In this document: positions 59,808 to 64,000 of the stretch, piece by piece
How the letters are laid out: each line of letters opens with the position of its first letter
Position numbering within the stretch: position 1 is the stretch's first letter
Notes under the pieces: model-generated
What the model was told of the DNA's origin: nothing
Database searches by the model: none
What the model saw: the letters and a program-made list of their open reading frames with translations, nothing else
Translations under genes and position numbers: made by a program
Source: Streptomyces sp. NRRL F-5122
GTDB lineage: Bacteria; Actinomycetota; Actinomycetes; Streptomycetales; Streptomycetaceae
Reading direction: 5' to 3'
Assembly: GCF_001507435.1 (NCBI RefSeq)
Contig: NZ_LMWH01000238.1
Coordinates: 58,238-122,237 of the forward strand
DNA: 64,000 nucleotides

Positions 59808-61460
59808 GTGAACTTCACGCGCTGGAGCGCCCGGCTCCCCGGAACGCAGCGCCGCGCCGCAGCGCGGACCGAGCACACGGTCTCCCCGGATCGGCTGGGT
59901 GACGGCTCCGTGCCCGTGGCCCGCGCCGAGCGGCTCACCGACGACCCGGCGGGCGTGCCCGCCGTCGACGAGCTGCCGGCCCGAGAGGTCCTCGACCGCA
60001 TTCCCGCCCTCGTCGCCCTCGTGCACGGCCCCGAGCACCGCATCGCCTATGTGAACGACGCCTATGTGGCGGCCTTCGGCGTGCGCCCCGTCGGTGAACC
60101 GGCGCGCGAGGCGCTGCCCGAGCTGGACGAGCTCGGCCTGCTCCCGCTGCTCGACCAGGTCCTGCGCAGCTCCAAGCCGCGCACGGTCAAGTCCCGCAAG
60201 GCGCCTAGCGGCCGTTCGTACACGTTCACGTGCACTCCGGTGGACGTGCCCGGTGACAGGGCCAGGGGCGTGCTCGTCTTCGCCGCCGACGTCACCGACC
60301 ACGCCGAGGCCGCCGAACGGCTGCGGGCCAGCGAGCGCGAGCAGCGCAGGACCGCGGTGACCCTTCAGCGCTCCCTGCTGCCGCAGGAACTGGAAGAGCC
60401 CGACGACCTGCGCATCGCCGCCACCTACCAGCCGGGCGGCACGGAGGCGGCGGTCGGCGGCGACTGGTACGACGTGATCACGCTCGGCGGCGGTCGCACC
60501 GCACTGGTGATCGGCGACGTGATGGGCAGGGGAGTCCGTGCGGCCGCGGTGATGGGCCAACTGCGCACGGCCGTACGGGCGTACGCCCGTCTGGACCTCC
60601 CTCCGCACGAGGTGCTCCAGCTCCTCGACGGTCTGGCCCAGGAGATCGACCCCAACCAGATCGCGACCTGTGTGTACGCCATCCATGACCCGAACGAGGG
60701 ACGTCTGGTCTACGCGTCGGCGGGTCACCTGCCGATCCTCGTCCGGGACGAGAGCGGCGTGGTGCTGCGCGCCGACGAGCCGACCGGCCCGCCGCTCGGC
60801 ACCGGCGGCTGGATGCACGCGTCCGGCTCGGTACCGCTGGGACCCGGCGCCACGGCCGTCCTGTACACGGACGGCCTGGTGGAGCGCAGGGACGCGGACC
60901 TCGACGAGGGCATCGCGGCGCTGGAGAGCGCACTCGCGGGGGCCACGGGCACGCCGCAGGTGATCTGCGACCGCCTGCTGCGCTCGGCGGGCGTCACCGC
61001 GGGACACGACGACGACGTGGCGCTCCTGGTCCTCCAGCACCCGGCGAGACCGGGGCCGGACGGCGATCTGTTCCGCAACGCCGCCCTGGACCTGCTCGGG
61101 GGCGTCGAGGCGGCCCCCCGCGCGCGTGCGTTCGCCTCGGGTGTGCTGACGAGCTGGCGGTTCCCGACGGATCTTCACGACCTCGGCGTACTGGCCGCGA
61201 GCGAACTCGTCGCGAACTCCCTTCAGCACGGAGTCCCGCCGATGAGGCTGCGCCTCCGGCGCACGGACCGTCGGCTGATCATCGAGGTGACGGACGGTGA
61301 CGACCAGCTGCCCCGCCGTCGTCGCGCGGAGCCGGCGGACGAGGCGGGACGGGGCATCGCGATCGTGGCGACGATCGCCTCGAACTGGGGCTCGCGCCGG
61401 ACGCCGGGCGGTGGCAAGGCGGTGTGGTGCGAGTTCGCGCTGCCCCGGGGAGCCGGCTGA
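59808..61460 (+). CDS. PAS-PP2C (SpoIIE)-HATPase signalling phosphatase
   Basis: This 550-residue protein has a PAS domain in about 55-170 (LDRIPALVALVHGPEHRIAYVNDAYVAAFG), a SpoIIE/PP2C phosphatase in about 190-400 (RSLLPQELEEPDDLRIAATYQPG, VGGDWYDVITLGGGRTALVIGDVMGRGVRAAAVMGQL, YASAGHLPILV, LYTDGLVERRDADLDEG) and a RsbW-like HATPase at the C-terminus (LAASELVANSLQHG...GRGIAIVATIASNWG). It probably senses a signal by PAS and resets an anti-sigma switch through both kinase and phosphatase domains. GTG 59808 has AAGGAATCG ahead. Orthologues sit beside ndh in Streptomyces. Confidence 0.9.
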   Translation: MNFTRWSARLPGTQRRAAARTEHTVSPDRLGDGSVPVARAERLTDDPAGVPAVDELPAREVLDRIPALVALVHGPEHRIAYVNDAYVAAFGVRPVGEPAREALPELDELGLLPLLDQVLRSSKPRTVKSRKAPSGRSYTFTCTPVDVPGDRARGVLVFAADVTDHAEAAERLRASEREQRRTAVTLQRSLLPQELEEPDDLRIAATYQPGGTEAAVGGDWYDVITLGGGRTALVIGDVMGRGVRAAAVMGQLRTAVRAYARLDLPPHEVLQLLDGLAQEIDPNQIATCVYAIHDPNEGRLVYASAGHLPILVRDESGVVLRADEPTGPPLGTGGWMHASGSVPLGPGATAVLYTDGLVERRDADLDEGIAALESALAGATGTPQVICDRLLRSAGVTAGHDDDVALLVLQHPARPGPDGDLFRNAALDLLGGVEAAPRARAFASGVLTSWRFPTDLHDLGVLAASELVANSLQHGVPPMRLRLRRTDRRLIIEVTDGDDQLPRRRRAEPADEAGRGIAIVATIASNWGSRRTPGGGKAVWCEFALPRGAG

Positions 61461-61541
61461 CGGCTGAGCGGGGCCGTCCAGGGGTGCGAAGCACCGTGCT
61501 GTCGTGCGCTCGCACCCCGGCCGGCTTCAGCGACCCGTCCC

Positions 61542-62840
61542 TCACGCGCAGGACGGGCTGACCTCCAGACCGTCCGTGCGACCCGGTGCCCCCTGGGCAA
61601 CCACCCGGCTCCTCGAGGGGTGGTTCTGGGCAGGTGTGAGGCTGCGCCCGAGCCGGACCGCCAGGAACGTGATGCCCAGCGAGAACAGCAGGAACGTCAC
61701 GACGTACGGTGCCGGCAGCGACGCGGCCAGCGGACCTCCGACCGCCGGGCCCACTGCCAGAGCAAGTTGCTTGACCAGGGCGAACGCCGAGTTGTACTGG
61801 CCTGCCATGCCCGACGGCGCAAGATCCGCGACCAGCGGGGCGAGCGTCGGCGACAGCATGGCCTCACCCAGCCCGAAGAGCGCGTACGTCGAGACGAAGG
61901 CGGCGGTCGCCATGGTCTGGCTGCCGTGTCCGAGACCCGCGTAGCCCGCGATGGCCCAGGCGACGGCCCAGAGGAGCCCGACGGCCGCGATCACCCGCGA
62001 CCGTCGCCGCCGCTCGACGAACTTCAGCACGGCGAACTGCGCCACGACGATCACCATCGTGTTCGCCGCCAGCGCCGTGCCCAGCGCGGACGTGGAGACT
62101 CCGGCCGCCTCGACGCCGTACGCACTCAGTCCGGACTCGAACTGGCCGTAGCAGGCGAAGAACAGCACGAAGCCGAGTACACACAGCTGCACCATGGCGC
62201 GGTTGCCCAGCAACTGTTTCCAGCTCGACCGGCCGCCTCGCGGCGCGTCCGCCTCCGCCTGTGGCAGATGCGGGATCCGGACCGTCGCGATGATGACCAC
62301 GAGCAACAGGAAGATCGCGGCCTCGACGGCGAACAGCAGGGTGAAGGACGCGGCACGCGTGGTGTCGACGAGGTGCCCCCCGATCAGACCACCGACACCG
62401 AGCCCGAGGTTCTGCAGAAAGAACTGCATGGCGAAGGCGCGCGACCGCGTCTGCGTGGTCGAGGAGTCCACGATCATCGTGGCCAGCGCGGGCTGCATCA
62501 CCGCCTGCCCTGCTCCGAGCAGCGCCGCCGAGACCAGTACGCGCACGGCGGTAGCGGCGAGGCCCAGGCTCAGGGCGCCGACCGCGGCGACGACCAGGGC
62601 GGTGAGCAGCACCGGAAGGGGACCCCGCCGGACGATGGCCCGCCCAGCGAAGGGCAGGACGACAAGGGCGGCCACGGCGAACACGGCGAGCACAAGGCCC
62701 GCCGTCGCGGCACCGAGGTCGCGCACCTGGGCCACGTACACGTACAGATACGGGACGGTGAAGCCGAGGCCGAACGCGCTGAGTGCGTTGCCTACATGGA
62801 TCCGGCGCATCGCTGCGCCCATCGCTCTGGTCACGTTCAC
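61542..62840 (-). CDS. MFS transporter (12-helix, drug-efflux type)
   Basis: This 432-residue membrane protein has about 12 hydrophobic helices. VLPFAGRAIVRRGPLPVL is the motif A region and LGAGQAVMQPALATMIVDSST and GLGVGGLIGGHLVDT follow the drug/proton-antiporter pattern. The long cytosolic loop lies after helix 6. It is divergent from a MarR regulator with a palindrome between, the usual arrangement for an inducible efflux pump. GTG 62840 is the likely start; an ATG at MGAAMRR is an alternative. Confidence 0.88.
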   Translation of the reverse strand: MNVTRAMGAAMRRIHVGNALSAFGLGFTVPYLYVYVAQVRDLGAATAGLVLAVFAVAALVVLPFAGRAIVRRGPLPVLLTALVVAAVGALSLGLAATAVRVLVSAALLGAGQAVMQPALATMIVDSSTTQTRSRAFAMQFFLQNLGLGVGGLIGGHLVDTTRAASFTLLFAVEAAIFLLLVVIIATVRIPHLPQAEADAPRGGRSSWKQLLGNRAMVQLCVLGFVLFFACYGQFESGLSAYGVEAAGVSTSALGTALAANTMVIVVAQFAVLKFVERRRRSRVIAAVGLLWAVAWAIAGYAGLGHGSQTMATAAFVSTYALFGLGEAMLSPTLAPLVADLAPSGMAGQYNSAFALVKQLALAVGPAVGGPLAASLPAPYVVTFLLFSLGITFLAVRLGRSLTPAQNHPSRSRVVAQGAPGRTDGLEVSPSCA

Positions 62841-62915
62841 CTGCCTTGGGAAGGAGGGTCCGCCCGGAGTGCACGACCAGAAGGTCTCACCTCTGAAACA
62901 GTTAACCCTGAAGAC

Positions 62916-62942
62916 TTAGAAGCTAAAGTTGACTGATTCAAC
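62916..62942. promoter_or_regulatory. MarR operator candidate between MFS and MarR genes
   Basis: Two dyads are adjacent: TTAG-AAG-CTAA (62916-62926) and GTTGA-CTGAT-TCAAC (62928-62942). They sit in the divergent promoter, AT-rich for this genome. Confidence 0.55.
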
Positions 62943-62994
62943 ATTACACTGTGAAGGACTTCAACGCCAAGCGAGTGCGTGCCATACTGCGGCC

Positions 62995-63543
62995 ATGGGT
63001 GACACCCCCGGCGGCAGTGAGCCGACGCTCGACGAACAGATCGCCGCCTACCAGCGCGAATTCCAGGGTCTGGACCCGCAGGTGGAGAAGATCGTCTCCG
63101 CACTGTCCCGGCTCAACCGCCGTATGAACGTCGCCTACGGCCGGCAGACCGCGGAGCTCGGGATCAGCAACGCCGAGTGGGAGGTACTGAAGGCGCTGGT
63201 GCTGTCCGGCTCCCCGTACCGCATGGGTCCGAGCGACCTGGCCAAGCGGCTCGGCCTGACGCCGGCCGCCATGACCCACCGCATCGACCGCATGGTGAGC
63301 GAAGGGCTCGTAACCCGTGAGCGCGACGAGGCCAACCGCGTCCGGGTGATCGTGGAGCTGACGTCCGAGGGACGCGAGAAGTGGCTCGAGGCGATGCGCC
63401 TGGCCTCCCGCTTCGAGGAGGACCTCCTCCAGGACCTCTCCACCGAGGACCGTTCGGTCCTCGGTGAGGTGCTGACCCGCCTGTTGCGCCGGGTGGAGGA
63501 CGCTCAGCCGGACGCCGGCGGACGCCTCAGCGACCTCGATTGA
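62995..63543 (+). CDS. MarR family transcriptional regulator
   Basis: This 182-residue regulator has a dimerisation helix at the N-terminus and a winged HTH in about 55-130: LGISNAEWEVLKALVLSGSPYRMGPSDLAKRLGLTPAAMTHRIDRMVSEGLVTRERDEANRVRVIVELTSEG. The wing shows the DEANRVRV pattern. ATG 62995 is a normal start, though the ribosome site is weak. It is divergent from the MFS gene, with palindromes between, so it probably represses the pump and itself. Confidence 0.9.
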   Translation: MGDTPGGSEPTLDEQIAAYQREFQGLDPQVEKIVSALSRLNRRMNVAYGRQTAELGISNAEWEVLKALVLSGSPYRMGPSDLAKRLGLTPAAMTHRIDRMVSEGLVTRERDEANRVRVIVELTSEGREKWLEAMRLASRFEEDLLQDLSTEDRSVLGEVLTRLLRRVEDAQPDAGGRLSDLD

Positions 63544-63582
63544 CGCAGGCGGAGGTTTGGCGCCGCGTCGCCCTGGGCACGC

Positions 63583-63611
63583 TTGACAGTCCAACCCCAG
63601 ATCCGTAAAGT
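63583..63611 (+). promoter_or_regulatory. rrn promoter (upstream-most)
   Basis: TTGACA (63583-63588) and TAAAGT (63606-63611) are 17 bp apart, a consensus vegetative promoter. It reads towards the presumed 16S gene. Confidence 0.7.
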
Positions 63612-63889
63612 TCTCCGAGTTGCCACGAGGCCGTAACGGTTCTCCGGCAGCAACTCCCGCCGCGACAGCGGCAGTCAAACCATTCAGCAAGATCTCCTGA
63701 TGGGATCGATTTCGGCACGCCCGAATTCGATTTCTTCGGCGTGTGTCGACGCAGAACCACTCGAGATCCACTCGATTGGGAATCGCCGGAGAGATCCGCT
63801 AGGGTTTGGGAAGTCCGAACGGCCCAACAGCCGCAAGGGCAAACCCGGTTGACTGGGAGTCAGGCCCCGAAGGGAACTGAGGGATCTGA

Positions 63890-63977
63890 TAGAGTCGACA
63901 ACGCCGGAAAGGGAAACGCGAGAGCGTAAACCTGGAAAGCGCCGAGGAAATCGGATCGTGAAATGGTCTGATAGAGT
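63890..63977 (+). promoter_or_regulatory. Repeated rrn -10 modules (TAGAGT twice)
   Basis: TAGAGT at 63890-63895 and 63972-63977, each in CTGATAGAGTCG, probably mark two further promoters of the rRNA operon 82 bp apart. The -35 regions are poorly conserved. Confidence 0.55.
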
Positions 63978-64000
63978 CGGAAACACCGAAGGGAAGCGCC

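Larger units (their letters stand above)
63544..64000 (+). other. Leader of an rRNA operon (multiple promoters)
   Basis: No gene lies here. The sequence contains several -10-like boxes of the Streptomyces rrn type and repeated modules CTGATAGAGTCG (63887-63898 and 63969-63980), the sort of leader that precedes a 16S gene. The 16S gene would start beyond the right edge. Identity is by recognition of the style, not by alignment. Confidence 0.7.

Noticed and set aside
1..64000. CRISPR arrays and complete insertion sequences
   Set aside because: No array of regularly spaced repeats was noticed, and no transposase or paired terminal inverted repeats were recognised.

Overview
The window is a piece of a Streptomyces chromosome. 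It is uniformly GC-rich with strong third-position G/C bias, uses GTG/TTG starts freely, and carries Streptomyces hallmarks: bldC, a chaplin, an AtrA-type TetR regulator, an NsdA-like sporulation regulator, a SARP/AfsR-like regulator and mycothiol-type enzymes. The order purF-purM-DUF3073-vdh-hypothetical-bldC-hrpA, and later M23 peptidase-aldo/keto reductase-PrsW-trmB-regulator-AsnB-like-SARP-atrA-ndh-PP2C-MFS-MarR, matches what I remember of the S. coelicolor core chromosome around SCO4086-SCO4122. That synteny is recalled, not searched.

Layout. 1-3 kb: a cut-off DHA2 drug exporter divergent from its TetR regulator, a mycothiol/SCP-type protein and a frameshifted META lipoprotein. 3-6 kb: purine genes purF and purM, then DUF3073. 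6-15 kb: valine dehydrogenase, a conserved hypothetical, bldC with a long palindrome-rich leader, an orphan promoter, DUF6274, tRNA-Asp and hrpA. 15-27 kb is a more accessory stretch: DJ-1/PfpI protein, GntR-MFS operon with duplicated operator, FMN reductase, a chaplin with an odd acidic tail, a small zinc-ribbon membrane protein, a SipW-type signal peptidase overlapping a TasA-like substrate, a decayed phage-type integrase, a PA14/fibronectin-III secreted protein and an FG-GAP secreted protein. 27.1-27.4 kb: tRNA-Phe, a perfect parS-like site, tRNA-Asp and tRNA-Glu. 27.5-36 kb: membrane metallophosphoesterase, small zincin, lipoprotein, a DEAD-box helicase gene broken by a perfect 89-bp out-of-frame tandem duplication, and a large FG-GAP secreted protein. 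36-41.5 kb: amino-acid permease, tRNA-Lys, lactonase-like MBL protein, a riboflavin-type locus (ribA, MarR, and a RibD-like protein with reversed domain order) sharing three related 18-bp palindromes, and initiator tRNA. 41.6-50.6 kb: PP2C phosphatase, a c-di-AMP-type riboswitch with its M23 endopeptidase, aldo/keto reductase, PrsW protease, trmB, L-2-hydroxyglutarate oxidase and an NsdA-like regulator. 51-63.5 kb: an orphan asparagine-synthase/lasso-cyclase-like protein, SARP regulator, atrA, type II NADH dehydrogenase, PAS-PP2C-HATPase phosphatase and an MFS-MarR pair. The last 450 bp look like the multi-promoter leader of an rRNA operon whose 16S gene would begin past the right edge.

Most interesting items: the 89-bp duplication that fuses the helicase frame to the next gene; the SipW/TasA-like pair beside integrase debris; the MarR-riboflavin circuit with a domain-swapped RibD; the orphan lasso-cyclase-like protein lacking both the Cys2 nucleophile and the usual SGGxDS aspartate; the chaplin with a cysteine-containing tail; a parS-like site between tRNA genes; and a regulated-looking promoter with no gene behind it.
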